Shown one piece after another: positions 7,827 through 17,428 of a stretch of 64,000 nt of DNA (position 1 is its first letter; every line of letters begins with the position of its first letter). Origin of the DNA: Cohnella sp. SGD-V74 (GTDB lineage Bacteria > Bacillota > Bacilli > Paenibacillales > Paenibacillaceae); assembly GCF_003001675.1 (NCBI RefSeq), contig NZ_PVYW01000004.1:1-64000 (forward strand), in the 5' to 3' direction. A program made the position numbers and the translations under genes. The notes below the pieces were generated by a model, which was not told the DNA's origin, ran no database searches, and worked only from the letters and a program-made list of their open reading frames with translations.

Positions 7827-10169
7827 TTGAAGATTCGATATTTGTGGCAAAAGCGCAAAAGCGTCGTATTTACATGGATCGTCTCCTACAGCGTAGTTCT
7901 ATTCGTGCCTTGGATCATCAGCCTGATTATCTATACCCAGTCCAGCGACGCGCTCAGAAGCGAGATTCATCGCGCGAACGACTCTTTGCTGAAGCAGGCG
8001 CGCTACACGATCGACACCCAGATCGATCTGATGAAGCGGCTTAATATGGAGATGACGTGGAATGCCAAGCTGCAAAGCCTGATGTACTCCACGAAAACTC
8101 AGGGGGACGCGCAGTACACCGCTTATCAGCTCGTCAAGGATTTGCAGACCTACCAGACCTCGTACGCTTCGATCGACGAATTTTACGTGACTTGGGAGCA
8201 GGAGGGGGCGATTTTGCGTTCCGGCAACGTACGCGAACTCGAAACCGCTTTCAATACGATCCATGCGACGGGGGAAATCAGCTACGGGCAATGGCTGGAG
8301 ACGATTCGGAACTCGGCCAGCAGCCGCTTCCTGCTGCTGCCCCATATGGACGCGCTGTATCCGAAAACGTCGATCGCGTATTTAACCCACCTGCCCAAAG
8401 ATTTGAACGGCAGGGTGACGGGCACGGTCGTCGTCATGACCGATCTGTCCCGGTTCCAGGAAGCGATCGAGAGCATCTCGGGCTTCAGCGGAGGCCAGGT
8501 GCTGATTCTGAATCAGGACAACGAGGTGCTGCTGTCCAATTTGACCGATGCGCACGTTCAGGAGCAGGCGGTCCGACAGCTCGCCGGAGGCTATTCGGCA
8601 GAGAACGCGGATTTCGAGCTGCTCTCGATTCCGTCCTCCGTGTCCGATCTGAAATACGCGTTGGTCATTCCCAGCGGGATTTTCTGGCAGAAGGCGGAGT
8701 ACGTGCGCAAGTTCACTTACGCCAGCATCGCGATCAGTCTGCTCGGCGCGGGAGTGCTGACCTGGTTTTTCGTGCGGAGGAATTATTCCCCGATTCAGGA
8801 GCTGGTGCGATCGCTGTCGGACAAGAGCGTTCATGGCGAGCGAACGGACGGCAACGAGCTGAATTTCATCCAGAGGGCGATCTCCCAGACGAGGAACGAG
8901 AAAGAACGTATCGCGCTGCAATTGCAGCTGCACCAGCATACGCTGCGCTCCAACATGCTGAACCGGCTGTTGAAGGGGCGGATGGATTCGCTCGTGCCTT
9001 ACGACGAGGCGTTCAGATCGTTCGGGATGAAGCTGTCGTCGGAGCGTTTCGCGACGATTCTGTTCGTCGTGGAGAACGCGGGCAACCTTTCTTCGGTGCT
9101 GCCGGGTATCGACGCCGACGAACGGCGCAAGCTGGCCCAGTTCATTATTACCAATGTCGTCGAGGAGTTGGTCGGACGTCACGGCCATGCGGGCTACGTG
9201 GCGGAGATCGACGATATGATCGTGTGCCTGGTCAATTTCTCCGAGGGAGATCCGACGGAGTTCAGGGACGAGCTGCGCGAGATCGCGACGGAAGCCCAGC
9301 TGTTTCTGCTGCAGTTCCGGCTGGATCTGACGATCTCGGTCGGAGGCATTCATGAAGGGTTCGCGGGCATTGCCGAGGCTTATCGGGAAGCCGTCGACGC
9401 GATGGAGTACAAGATGGTGAGGGGCAAGAGGGAAATCATTACGTACGACGACATTCGCATCGATCCGGCGGACAATCTTCAGTTCGGGTACTATTATCCC
9501 TTGCAGCTGGAACAGCAGATCATCAACTGGATCAAGGCGGGCGACGGGGAAGAAGCTTCACGCGCGATGGACGAGATCATGCAGCGGAATTTCAACAAGC
9601 CGGTCGTGACGCTGACGCTGGCCAAGTGTCTGATCTTCAATCTGGTCGGCACGATGGTGAAGGCGATTAACGAAATCGGAGACGGCGAGAGCAGCATTCT
9701 CGGCGACAATCCGCTATGGATGGATAAAATCATCGCTTGCGATACGATCCACGAGATGCGGAAGGAACTGCTCGACTTGCTGGACGAGGTTTGCGCCTTC
9801 GCTGCCGCCAAGCGGGAGAAGGGCGTCTCCCAGGAGCGGGCGGAATCGCTGCGCCATCTGGCGGCGAAGGTGATTCGCCATATCGAAGAGCATTACGACG
9901 ACGTCAATCTCAGCGTGAACTCGCTCGGAGAACGCTTCGAGCTGAAGGGCAGCTACCTGTCGAAGCTGTTCCGCAACGAGATCGGCGAAGGGCTCCCGGA
10001 CTACATCAACAAGCTGCGAATCGACAGGGCCAAGCGGATGATCCGCGACAGGGGGACGTCGATCTCCGACGTCGCGAAGCGGGTCGGCTACAACGAAGCG
10101 GCGACCTTCATTCGCGTGTTCAAGAAATACGAAGGCATAACGCCGGGCAAATTCAAGGAAATGAGCTGA
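7827..10169 (+). CDS. membrane-anchored AraC-family sensor-regulator
   Basis: 780 aa, TTG start at 7827 with GAGGAGAGG upstream. A first membrane span (about 13-38, VFTWIVSYSVVLFVPWIISL) and a second (about 294-314) bracket a roughly 250-residue extracellular sensor of the Cache-like type. The cytoplasmic middle (about 390-560) has the degenerate cyclase-like pattern seen in such regulators (LDLTISVGGIHEGFAGIAEAYREA). The last 100 residues carry the AraC double helix-turn-helix (LSVNSLGERFELKGSYLSKLFRNEIG; SISDVAKRVGYNEAATFIRVFKKYEGITPGKF). In Paenibacillaceae these proteins usually control the neighbouring CUT1 importer, and here the gene lies between two paralogous binding-protein genes. 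It likely senses sugar or loaded binding protein outside the cell. Confidence 0.9.
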   Translation: MKIRYLWQKRKSVVFTWIVSYSVVLFVPWIISLIIYTQSSDALRSEIHRANDSLLKQARYTIDTQIDLMKRLNMEMTWNAKLQSLMYSTKTQGDAQYTAYQLVKDLQTYQTSYASIDEFYVTWEQEGAILRSGNVRELETAFNTIHATGEISYGQWLETIRNSASSRFLLLPHMDALYPKTSIAYLTHLPKDLNGRVTGTVVVMTDLSRFQEAIESISGFSGGQVLILNQDNEVLLSNLTDAHVQEQAVRQLAGGYSAENADFELLSIPSSVSDLKYALVIPSGIFWQKAEYVRKFTYASIAISLLGAGVLTWFFVRRNYSPIQELVRSLSDKSVHGERTDGNELNFIQRAISQTRNEKERIALQLQLHQHTLRSNMLNRLLKGRMDSLVPYDEAFRSFGMKLSSERFATILFVVENAGNLSSVLPGIDADERRKLAQFIITNVVEELVGRHGHAGYVAEIDDMIVCLVNFSEGDPTEFRDELREIATEAQLFLLQFRLDLTISVGGIHEGFAGIAEAYREAVDAMEYKMVRGKREIITYDDIRIDPADNLQFGYYYPLQLEQQIINWIKAGDGEEASRAMDEIMQRNFNKPVVTLTLAKCLIFNLVGTMVKAINEIGDGESSILGDNPLWMDKIIACDTIHEMRKELLDLLDEVCAFAAAKREKGVSQERAESLRHLAAKVIRHIEEHYDDVNLSVNSLGERFELKGSYLSKLFRNEIGEGLPDYINKLRIDRAKRMIRDRGTSISDVAKRVGYNEAATFIRVFKKYEGITPGKFKEMS

Positions 10170-10210
10170 AGCGGCATGCCTGCCGATAGATCAACAAGGG
10201 GGAGCGGGAG

Positions 10211-11845
10211 ATGAGAACAAGAACGGGAGGCCGCGCATCCGCCCGGCTGCTGCTTGCTGCGGCCATGCTTCTGCTGTCGGGAGCCTGCACGGGGACAAGC
10301 TCGCTGTCCGGACCGGAGAGCTCGTCTGCGGGCGGCGCACAGAGGCAAGTCGAGGGCGCGAAAGAAGGGGAGGCCCGGCGGCTGACCTACTGGGCGGAAC
10401 TGAACGGCAACGCGGGAAGCATCGTTCCGACGTTCCAGCAGGTTCCCTTTTTCCAAGAATGGCAGCGTCAGACCGGGGTGGAGCTGACGTTCATTCAGCC
10501 CCCGGCCAACCAGGCCAGGGAGTCCCTCAACGTGCTGCTGGCTTCCGGGGATCTGCCCGATATGATCGAGTTCGAATGGGATACGTTCCCGGGCGGACCG
10601 GACAAGGCGATCGCCGACGGCTATATTTTGCGGTTGAACGAAGTGATCGAGAAGCATGCTCCGAACTTGCGCAAATACTTGAGCGAGCATCCTGAGATCG
10701 ACAAGCAGGTCAAGACCGGCTCGGGAAGCTATTATGTATTTCCGTTTATCCGCGGAGACGACAGGCTGCTGACGTTCCAGGGGCCGATCGTGCGCAAGGA
10801 TTGGCTGGACGAGCTCGGCCTTCCGATCCCGGAGACGATCGGGCAGTGGCACGAGACGCTGAAGGCGTTCAAGGAGCGGAAGGGAGCGGCCGCGCCGCTA
10901 ACGTTCCTGGGCGTTCCGCATCCGTTGTTCGGACTGGAGGGAGGAGCCTTCATTGGCGCGTTCGGCGTCAAAAACGGTTTCTATCTCGAAGAAGGCCGGG
11001 TGAAGTTCGGTCCGTTGGAACCGGGATACAAGGAGTTCCTGTCACTGTTCCGCCAGTGGTACGACGAAGGCTTGATCGATAGAAATATCGCCACCGTCGA
11101 CACGAAGACGATGGACGCGAACGTGATCTCCGGCAGAAGCGGCGCCAGCATCTGGAACGCGGGAGCGGGCATCGGCACCTGGCAGCCGTTCATGCAGGCC
11201 AAGGATCCTAAGGCACGCTTGGCGGCCGCTCCTTATCCGGTTCTGAACAAGGGAGAGCGGCCGAAATTCGGGCAGCGAAGCTTCGACTACGTCGGAACGG
11301 GAGGAGTGGCGATCTCGGCGAACAGTCCGAACGTCGAGGAGGCGGTCCGAATGCTCGACTACGGGTATGGAGAGGAGGGGCATCTGCTGTTCAACTTCGG
11401 CATCGAGGGGCAGAGCTACGAGATGATCGACGGTTATCCGACGTATACGAAGCTGATTCTGGACAATCCCGACAAGCTCGCTCCCTCCCAGGCTCTGGCC
11501 ATGTACACGAGGGCGAGCTACTTCGGCGCGTTCGTGCAGGACGGCCGATATATCGAACAGTACTATCTCCTGCCGGAGCAGCGCCAGGCGATGGACATAT
11601 GGTCCGATACCGACGCCGCCAAACATAGGATGCCGCGCGTCTCCTTATCGGAGAAGGAAAACGCGGAGCTGTCGGCCATTATGCAGGACGTCGAGACGCT
11701 GGTGGACGAGGTGTCGCTGAAAATTATCCTCGGCGTGGAGCCGCTAAGCAGCTTCGACGATTGCGTCGCGGAGCTGCGGACGCTCGGCATCGGCCGGGCG
11801 ATCGAGATTCAGGAGAAGGCGCTGGCGGTCGCCCTTAAGGGATAG
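10211..11845 (+). CDS. second LplA-like solute-binding lipoprotein, paralogue of 4007
   Basis: 544 aa, ATG 10211 after GGGGGAGCGGGAG. Lipobox LSGAC (Cys about residue 26). Aligns by eye with the protein at 4007 almost end to end: LTYWAELNGN, VPFFQEWQRQTGVELTF, ASGDLPDMIEF, FPGGPDKAIADGYILRLN, GPIVRKDWLDELGLP, AAPYPVLNKGERPKFGQ, and the C-terminal LGVEPLSSFDDCVAELR. It lies 41 bp after the regulator gene, so it is probably co-transcribed with it. It may be an alternative binding protein for the same permease pair or a sensor partner of the regulator. Ligand unknown. Confidence 0.9.
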   Translation: MRTRTGGRASARLLLAAAMLLLSGACTGTSSLSGPESSSAGGAQRQVEGAKEGEARRLTYWAELNGNAGSIVPTFQQVPFFQEWQRQTGVELTFIQPPANQARESLNVLLASGDLPDMIEFEWDTFPGGPDKAIADGYILRLNEVIEKHAPNLRKYLSEHPEIDKQVKTGSGSYYVFPFIRGDDRLLTFQGPIVRKDWLDELGLPIPETIGQWHETLKAFKERKGAAAPLTFLGVPHPLFGLEGGAFIGAFGVKNGFYLEEGRVKFGPLEPGYKEFLSLFRQWYDEGLIDRNIATVDTKTMDANVISGRSGASIWNAGAGIGTWQPFMQAKDPKARLAAAPYPVLNKGERPKFGQRSFDYVGTGGVAISANSPNVEEAVRMLDYGYGEEGHLLFNFGIEGQSYEMIDGYPTYTKLILDNPDKLAPSQALAMYTRASYFGAFVQDGRYIEQYYLLPEQRQAMDIWSDTDAAKHRMPRVSLSEKENAELSAIMQDVETLVDEVSLKIILGVEPLSSFDDCVAELRTLGIGRAIEIQEKALAVALKG

Positions 11846-11902
11846 AAGGCGTCGGGACGGGGGAAAGTTAAGTGCATATCGAACAATGGCGGAGGACACC
11901 AG

Positions 11903-12850
11903 ATGATCTACCTGTACGCCTTGGCTCTTTCTTTCGCAATCGTGCTGCTGCTCGTCCCTCAAGTGCGCAAGCTTGCGCTCCGCTTCCGCTTCGTCGATCG
12001 TCCCTCCAAGCGCAAAATCCATGCGGCGCCGGTTCCGTTGTCCGGGGGAATCGCGCTGTTTGCCGGCGTCATGGTACCGGTTGTTCTCTTCATGGGCGAT
12101 TCTCCTTTGTTCCGGGCGCTGTCGATCGGCGGCGCCGCTCTGATCGTCGTCGGGCTGATCGACGACGGATTCAAGGCCAGGGGATTGGAATTCCCGGTAT
12201 GGCCCCGGCTCATCGCCTACATCGCGGTAGCGTTCGTCCCGTTCTGGCAGGGGATCGCCATCCAGGGAATCTCCTCGCCTTCCTCCGCCGCGATGATCAT
12301 TTTCTCCCCGGCGGCTTCCGCCGCCTTCACGGCCGTATGGGTGTTCGCCTTGATCAACATGCTCAACTTCATCGACGGCATCGACGGACTGGCGTCCGGC
12401 GTGACCGCGATCTCTTCGATGACGCTGTTCGCCGCCTCGCTCATCTTCGCGCATAAGGATACGGCGCTCGTGGCCGTCGCGCTCTCGGGAGCCTGTCTGG
12501 CTTTCCTCGCATACAACTTCCATCCCGCTCGCATTTTCATGGGCGACGCCGGAGCGACCTTCCTGGGATACGCGCTTGCGGTAACGGCCGTGGACGGCAC
12601 GCTCAAAGGGGCGACGCTGCTCTCCCTGTCCGTCCCCATGCTGGCCCTCGGCGTGCCGATTCTGGATACGGTGATCGTATTCTCGCGAAGGCTGCTCGAA
12701 GGCAAAGGCTTGCACCGGGCGGACAATCTGCATACCCACCACAGCCTGATGAAGTGGGGGCTGACGCAGGTTCAGACCGTCAGCTTCCTCTACCTGATCG
12801 CGGCGGTGTTCTCCTTGCTGTCCATCGTCGTGCTGCTCATTGTGCGTTGA
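11903..12850 (+). CDS. TagO/WecA-like undecaprenyl-phosphate GlcNAc-1-phosphate transferase
   Basis: 315 aa, ATG 11903 with GGCGGAGGA upstream. Polytopic (about ten spans) glycosyl-1-phosphate transferase of the MraY/WecA superfamily: HAAPVPLSGGIALF near the start, the Asp-rich LIDDGFKARG, the catalytic NMLNFIDGIDGLASG and ARIFMGDAGATFLGY, and the C-terminal His cluster (NLHTHHSLMKWG). It puts a sugar phosphate (probably GlcNAc-P) on undecaprenyl phosphate at the inner face of the membrane, the first step for teichoic acid or other wall glycopolymers. Not MraY, since it is outside a division/cell-wall cluster. It follows the binding-protein gene by 57 bp with no terminator seen. Confidence 0.88.
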   Translation: MIYLYALALSFAIVLLLVPQVRKLALRFRFVDRPSKRKIHAAPVPLSGGIALFAGVMVPVVLFMGDSPLFRALSIGGAALIVVGLIDDGFKARGLEFPVWPRLIAYIAVAFVPFWQGIAIQGISSPSSAAMIIFSPAASAAFTAVWVFALINMLNFIDGIDGLASGVTAISSMTLFAASLIFAHKDTALVAVALSGACLAFLAYNFHPARIFMGDAGATFLGYALAVTAVDGTLKGATLLSLSVPMLALGVPILDTVIVFSRRLLEGKGLHRADNLHTHHSLMKWGLTQVQTVSFLYLIAAVFSLLSIVVLLIVR

Positions 12851-12872
12851 ATCGCTCCGCCCGCGTCAAATA

Positions 12873-12881
12873 TGGTACAAT
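12873..12881 (+). promoter_or_regulatory. extended -10 promoter upstream of the PucR/CdaR-type regulator
   Basis: TGG-TACAAT, an extended -10 element, 42 nt before the ATG at 12923. No -35 at good spacing, as expected for extended -10 promoters. Confidence 0.5.
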
Positions 12882-12922
12882 GACGCATATCGCAATCTTC
12901 GCTGACAAGGGGCTTTTCGACG

Positions 12923-14014
12923 ATGAACAAAACCAAGCTGCAGGAGCTGAGCAAGCTGCTGAACGCGACGGTCGTCGCCAAAGTGCTGACCGGAACCGAA
13001 TGGGAGAAGGCGGGCGGGGAGAAGCACCCGGAAGCCGGAGACGCCATTCAGACGGATACCGGGTGCTTGATGCTCGCGCGAGTCGGCGGATCCGAACTCC
13101 ATTGCGTGGAGATCGGGGCCGCGCTGTCTCCGCTCGAGAGACAGCTTCTGAGCTGGGCGATCCGCCAAGGGAACATGCGGCCGGTCTCGACGGCCTCCGA
13201 TCTGGAGCGCCAGGCCAGACGATTCGGAGAATGGATCCAGCAGTCGGTGGCGGCCGGCGAGTGGAGGGCGGAAGTTCCGGATCGAATGGAGCTGCGCAAC
13301 CGGCTGTTCGAGGGAATGGTGCCTTTTCTCCTCTCGTGCGAGCAGGTGGAAGACAAGGAGCCGTCGTACGGCGAATTGGAGAAGACGATACGGACGTATA
13401 TCCCGGAAGACACACTGCTGATTCCTCTGCGTGAGCACGAATGGCTCGTGCTCACCAGCGACAGCGTGCTGTCCGAGGCGGACGCGGACGGAGACGAAGA
13501 GATCGGGCACGAGGAGACGAAGGAGCTGCTGGCTTCATTGGCTCAAGGGCTGCACGAGCTGATTACGAGCGAATGGGGCGGAGAGTGTCACATCGCGGTG
13601 GGAGAGCCGATCGTGCCTTCGGAGAACGTCGTGCGCATCGTTGCTACGCTGAGGGAGACGATCTTCCTCGGTCGCAAGTTCCACGTGGGCATGCAGATTC
13701 ATCTGCCGTGGCTCGTGCATCTCGAGAGGCTGCTCAGCGGCATTCCCGAGACGGTTCGCTCCCGCTTCGTCGAAGAGATGATGGGAAGGCCCGACCTGTT
13801 TACCGATTCGGAGACGGTCGCCACGCTGGACGCGTTCTTCTCGATGGATTGCAACGTGAGCGAAACCGCCAAAAAACTGTTCATTCACCGGAACACCCTT
13901 CTGTACCGGTTGGACAAAATCAAAAACGAGGCGGGACTGGACGTGCGCTCGTTCAACGACGCAGTGCTCGTACGGATCTTATTGCTATTGTACAAAGTCA
14001 CGAAAAGGAAATGA
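12923..14014 (+). CDS. PucR/CdaR-type helix-turn-helix regulator
   Basis: 363 aa, ATG 12923; upstream tccgctgacaaggggc gives a weak ribosome site. The last 60 residues are the family HTH (CNVSETAKKLFIHRNTLLYRLDKI..AGLDVRSFNDAVLVRILLLL), with the conserved H.NT..YR..KI core. The rest has no recognised ligand domain. It lies 90 bp upstream of the MsmX-like ATPase gene in the same direction, so it may regulate that gene; this is inference from position only. Confidence 0.8.
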   Translation: MNKTKLQELSKLLNATVVAKVLTGTEWEKAGGEKHPEAGDAIQTDTGCLMLARVGGSELHCVEIGAALSPLERQLLSWAIRQGNMRPVSTASDLERQARRFGEWIQQSVAAGEWRAEVPDRMELRNRLFEGMVPFLLSCEQVEDKEPSYGELEKTIRTYIPEDTLLIPLREHEWLVLTSDSVLSEADADGDEEIGHEETKELLASLAQGLHELITSEWGGECHIAVGEPIVPSENVVRIVATLRETIFLGRKFHVGMQIHLPWLVHLERLLSGIPETVRSRFVEEMMGRPDLFTDSETVATLDAFFSMDCNVSETAKKLFIHRNTLLYRLDKIKNEAGLDVRSFNDAVLVRILLLLYKVTKRK

Positions 14015-14104
14015 ATTTTTTGTACGCTTTGTGCATAGTCATCCGGCCCGGCTGTAAGGTAAGATATTCGTGTACCTTCAAACGAAGTTTAGGGGGAAAT
14101 GTAC

Positions 14105-15226
14105 ATGGCAGGCGTTCGTTTAGAAAGCGTGTATAAAAAATATCCGGGTTCCGACAAAGCATCGGTTACCGACTTTAACTTGGACATCCAAGACAAGGAA
14201 TTTCTCGTACTCGTAGGCCCATCCGGCTGCGGCAAATCGACTACGCTGCGTATGATCGCAGGACTCGAAGAAATTTCCGAAGGCAAGCTGTACATCGGCG
14301 ACCGCGTCGTGAACGACGTCGCTCCGAAAGATCGCGACATCGCGATGGTATTCCAATCTTACGCCCTTTATCCTCATATGAACGTGTATCAGAACATGGC
14401 ATTCGGTCTGAAGCTGCGCAAATTCCGCAAAGACGAGATCGACCGTCGCGTACGCGAAGCGGCTCGCACGCTGGAAATCGAGCACTTGCTCGACCGCAAG
14501 CCGAAGGCTCTCTCCGGCGGTCAGCGTCAACGTGTCGCACTGGGACGCGCAATCGTTCGTGAGCCTCAAGTGTTCTTGATGGACGAACCGCTCTCCAACT
14601 TGGATGCCAAGCTGCGTACGCAAATGCGCGCGAACATCTCCAAATTGATGAAGCGTCTTGAGACGACTTGTATCTACGTAACGCATGACCAGACGGAAGC
14701 TATGACGATGGGCGACCGTATCGTCGTTATGAAAGACGGCTTCATTCAGCAAGCCGCTACTCCGGACGTTCTGTACAACCACCCTGTCAACCTGTTCGTT
14801 GCAGGCTTCATCGGCGCTCCGGCGATGAACTTCATCACGGGCCAACTGGTTGAAGAAGGCGGCTCCGTTCGCTTCCGCGCAACCGGCTTTAACGTTGAAG
14901 TTACGGAAGGCAAAGCGAAAGTGCTGCGCGCCAAAGGCTACATCGGCCGCGAGATCATCCTGGGCATCCGTCCGGAAGATTTGCACGAAGAGCCTGTATT
15001 CATCGAAGCTTCCCCGAACACGGTCGTCAACGCGACGATCGAAGTTGCGGAGAACTTGGGTCACGAGCAATACCTGTACCTGAACGGTCTGGGCAAAGAG
15101 AACGTCATTGCCCGCGTTGACGGCCGCTCCGGCTTGCGCGAGAACCAAAACATCAAGCTTGCGATCGACATGAACAAAGTCCACATCTTCGACAAGGACT
15201 CGGAACTGAACGTGTTCGAGAGCTAA
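14105..15226 (+). CDS. msmX: MsmX/UgpC-type sugar ABC transporter ATPase
   Basis: 373 aa. ATG 14105 is preferred over ATG 14099 because AGGGGG (14091-14096) is 8 nt from the former and 2 nt from the latter. Walker [11 protein letters not shown] loop, signature [16 protein letters not shown], Walker [13 protein letters not shown], switch His ([13 protein letters not shown]), then the C-terminal regulatory OB-fold of CUT1 ATPases. It stands alone with its own terminator, as MsmX does in B. subtilis, where it energises several importers. Two importers in this window (5747-7597 and 54305-56445) lack an ATPase and are probable partners. Codon choice looks strongly biased, in line with high expression. 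Confidence 0.93.
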   Translation: MAGVRLESVYKKYPGSDKASVTDFNLDIQDKEFLVLVGPSGCGKSTTLRMIAGLEEISEGKLYIGDRVVNDVAPKDRDIAMVFQSYALYPHMNVYQNMAFGLKLRKFRKDEIDRRVREAARTLEIEHLLDRKPKALSGGQRQRVALGRAIVREPQVFLMDEPLSNLDAKLRTQMRANISKLMKRLETTCIYVTHDQTEAMTMGDRIVVMKDGFIQQAATPDVLYNHPVNLFVAGFIGAPAMNFITGQLVEEGGSVRFRATGFNVEVTEGKAKVLRAKGYIGREIILGIRPEDLHEEPVFIEASPNTVVNATIEVAENLGHEQYLYLNGLGKENVIARVDGRSGLRENQNIKLAIDMNKVHIFDKDSELNVFES

Positions 15227-15244
15227 TAGATCGGTAAGAGCGGA

Positions 15245-15275
15245 AACCGTTCGGCCACTGGCCGGACGGTTTTTT
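15245..15275 (+). terminator. terminator of msmX
   Basis: Stem aaccgttcggcc / ggccggacggtt (one G-U), loop act, ending in six T, 19 nt after the stop codon. Confidence 0.93.
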
Positions 15276-15316
15276 GGCGCATGCCGCTCAATCGCCGTTT
15301 CATCCAGCGAATTCGA

Positions 15317-15345
15317 TTGCTTTGTCCGATTATTTTCGATACGAT
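15317..15345 (+). promoter_or_regulatory. promoter of hprK
   Basis: TTGCTT (15317-15322), 17 bp, TACGAT (15340-15345); 32 nt before the ATG. Both hexamers are partial matches to sigma-A consensus. Confidence 0.5.
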
Positions 15346-15376
15346 AAATAGGGGAAATCAGGAAAGGAGCTGTACG

Positions 15377-16309
15377 ATGGCCAAGAAAGTGAGAGTATCC
15401 GAGCTCGTGCAGCAATTTCACCTCGAAATTGTCGCCGGCGAAGACGGATTGCGACGTACTATCGTCACGGACGACTTAAATCGGCCGGGCCTGGAGATGG
15501 CCGGCTATTTCAATTACTATCCGGCGGATCGGGCGCAGATGCTGGGCCGTACGGAGCTCGCGTTCCTGGAAACGTTGACCTCGGAAGAGCGGCGCGACCG
15601 GATGGAGAGGCTATGCCACGAGGAAACGCCTTGCCTTATTATTACGCGCGGACTGGACACTCCCGCCGAGCTGGTGGAGATCGCCAACGAGCGCAATTTT
15701 CCGGTACTCAGGAGCTCCGTCGCGACGACGATTCTGCTCAGCCGGATTACGAATTTTCTGGAGAAAAGGTTGGCTCCGTCGGCGACGATTCACGGCGTCC
15801 TGGTGGACGTGTACGGCGTGGGCATGCTCATTACCGGCGGCAGCGGCATCGGCAAGAGCGAGACGGCGCTGGAGCTGGTCAAGCGCGGCCATCGCCTGAT
15901 CGCGGACGATGCGGTCGAAATCCGCCAGACGGCCGACAACCATCTGTTCGGAACGTCTCCGGAGCTGATTCGGCATCTGCTGGAGATTCGCGGCTTGGGC
16001 ATTCTGAACGTGATGACCTTGTTCGGAGCCGGCGCGGTGAAAAACCAGACAAGCATCAGCCTCGTCGTCCGTCTGGAGAATTGGCAGCAGGACAAGCAGT
16101 ACGATCGCCTCGGACTGGACGAAGAGACGACCAAGATTATCGAGACTGAGGTACCGCTGCTCACCGTGCCGGTCAGACCGGGACGGAACTTGGCGGTCAT
16201 TCTGGAAGTGGCTGCGATGAATTATCGGCTTAAGCGGATGGGCTACAATGCGGCGCTGCAATTCACGAACAAGCTGACGGAAGCGATATCCGAGGACGAT
16301 TACGAATAA
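15377..16309 (+). CDS. hprK: HPr kinase/phosphorylase
   Basis: 310 aa from ATG 15377 (GGAAAGGAG 8 nt upstream), the usual family length. N-terminal half [24 protein letters not shown]-terminal kinase domain with P-loop GGSGIGKSE, His in [11 protein letters not shown], the Asp pair LIADDAVEI, and signature [11 protein letters not shown]. It phosphorylates HPr on Ser46 when fructose-1,6-bisphosphate is high and removes it when phosphate is high, making HPr(Ser-P) the CcpA co-repressor. An HPr-family protein with Ser46 is encoded at 39300 and cre-like sites occur at 52381 and 52594. First gene of a run hprK-lgt-ppaX-acyltransferase. Confidence 0.97.
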   Translation: MAKKVRVSELVQQFHLEIVAGEDGLRRTIVTDDLNRPGLEMAGYFNYYPADRAQMLGRTELAFLETLTSEERRDRMERLCHEETPCLIITRGLDTPAELVEIANERNFPVLRSSVATTILLSRITNFLEKRLAPSATIHGVLVDVYGVGMLITGGSGIGKSETALELVKRGHRLIADDAVEIRQTADNHLFGTSPELIRHLLEIRGLGILNVMTLFGAGAVKNQTSISLVVRLENWQQDKQYDRLGLDEETTKIIETEVPLLTVPVRPGRNLAVILEVAAMNYRLKRMGYNAALQFTNKLTEAISEDDYE

Positions 16310-16327
16310 GAGAGTTGGAGGAAAACG

Positions 16328-17428
16328 ATGTTTACGATGCTGCTCGATCCGATCGCGTTCTCGATAGGAACTCTTCTTGATGTACATTGGTATGGCATCA
16401 TTCTGGGGGCCGCGGCTCTGGCCGGCTTGCTCATCGCGGTTCAGGAAGGCAAGCGCTTCGGGCTAAACGCCGATTTTTTCCTGGACTTGCTGCTGATCGG
16501 AGTTCCGTCTTCCATTATTGCGGCGCGATTGTATTACGTGGCGTTCAAATGGGATTATTACCAGGATCATCCGGGCGAGATCATCCAGATTTGGAACGGC
16601 GGGATCGCCATCTACGGGGCGTTGATCGGAGCGCTGCTCAGCGGATTTTTCTACATACGGGCCAAAGGCTACAGCTTCTGGAGAATCGCCGATATCTGCG
16701 CTCCATCCTTGCTCATCGGGCAAATGATCGGGCGCTGGGGCAACTTCGTCAATCAAGAGGCTTACGGCGGAGAGGTTGAAGAGTCGTTTCTGCGCGAGAC
16801 GCTCCACCTTCCGAATTTTATCGTGAATCAGATGAACGTCCAGGGCGTGTTTCATCATCCGACCTTTCTCTACGAATCGCTGTGGAGCCTGGTCGGTCTG
16901 ATCATTCTGTTCGTCATCCGGCGCCGCAACTTCCTGAAATCGGGCGAACTGCTGTTCACCTATTTCATCTGGTATTCGATCGGCCGCTTCTTCATCGAGG
17001 CGCTTCGCACGGACAGCTTGGCTTTCAAAGGGCCGGAGTGGCTCAAGTCGACGCTGGACGCGCTGTGGTCTCCGATGACGGCCGTGTTCGAGCAAGGCTA
17101 CCTGAACCCGGCGGAAGGCAATATCCGCATCTCGCAGCTGCTGGCTCTGCTGCTCGTCATAGGCGGCATCATTCTGATCGCAACGCGGCGCAAGCTGGGA
17201 TATGCAACGGAGAAGTACAACGATCCGCTGGTGAATTTCAAAACCGGGAAAACCGCGTCCGAGGGGCGCGAAGAAACGGGGAGCAGCAAGAATGACGCAA
17301 ACGGGAACAAACGCAACGACGCGGACGGAGGAGCAGCCAACCGCAAAGATTCAGACGAAGGAAGCGGCGGTAAAGACGCAGCAGGCGAAGCGGGAAGCGG
17401 CGGAGGCGACGGTGGCGGCGGAGATTAG
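16328..17428 (+). CDS. lgt: prolipoprotein diacylglyceryl transferase with hydrophilic C-terminal tail
   Basis: 366 aa, ATG 16328 after GAGTTGGAGG. Moves diacylglycerol from phosphatidylglycerol to the lipobox Cys of prolipoproteins, such as the several binding lipoproteins in this window. Seven predicted spans; HWYGIILG near the start, the Lgt signature GQMIGRWGNFVNQEAYGG, and HPTFLYESLWSLVG. After the last span (about residue 288) comes a roughly 70-residue Gly/Asp/Asn/Lys-rich tail absent from typical Lgt (about 260-290 aa). The tail's coding DNA overlaps the start of ppaX in another frame. 18 bp after hprK. Confidence 0.96.
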   Translation: MFTMLLDPIAFSIGTLLDVHWYGIILGAAALAGLLIAVQEGKRFGLNADFFLDLLLIGVPSSIIAARLYYVAFKWDYYQDHPGEIIQIWNGGIAIYGALIGALLSGFFYIRAKGYSFWRIADICAPSLLIGQMIGRWGNFVNQEAYGGEVEESFLRETLHLPNFIVNQMNVQGVFHHPTFLYESLWSLVGLIILFVIRRRNFLKSGELLFTYFIWYSIGRFFIEALRTDSLAFKGPEWLKSTLDALWSPMTAVFEQGYLNPAEGNIRISQLLALLLVIGGIILIATRRKLGYATEKYNDPLVNFKTGKTASEGREETGSSKNDANGNKRNDADGGAANRKDSDEGSGGKDAAGEAGSGGGDGGGGD

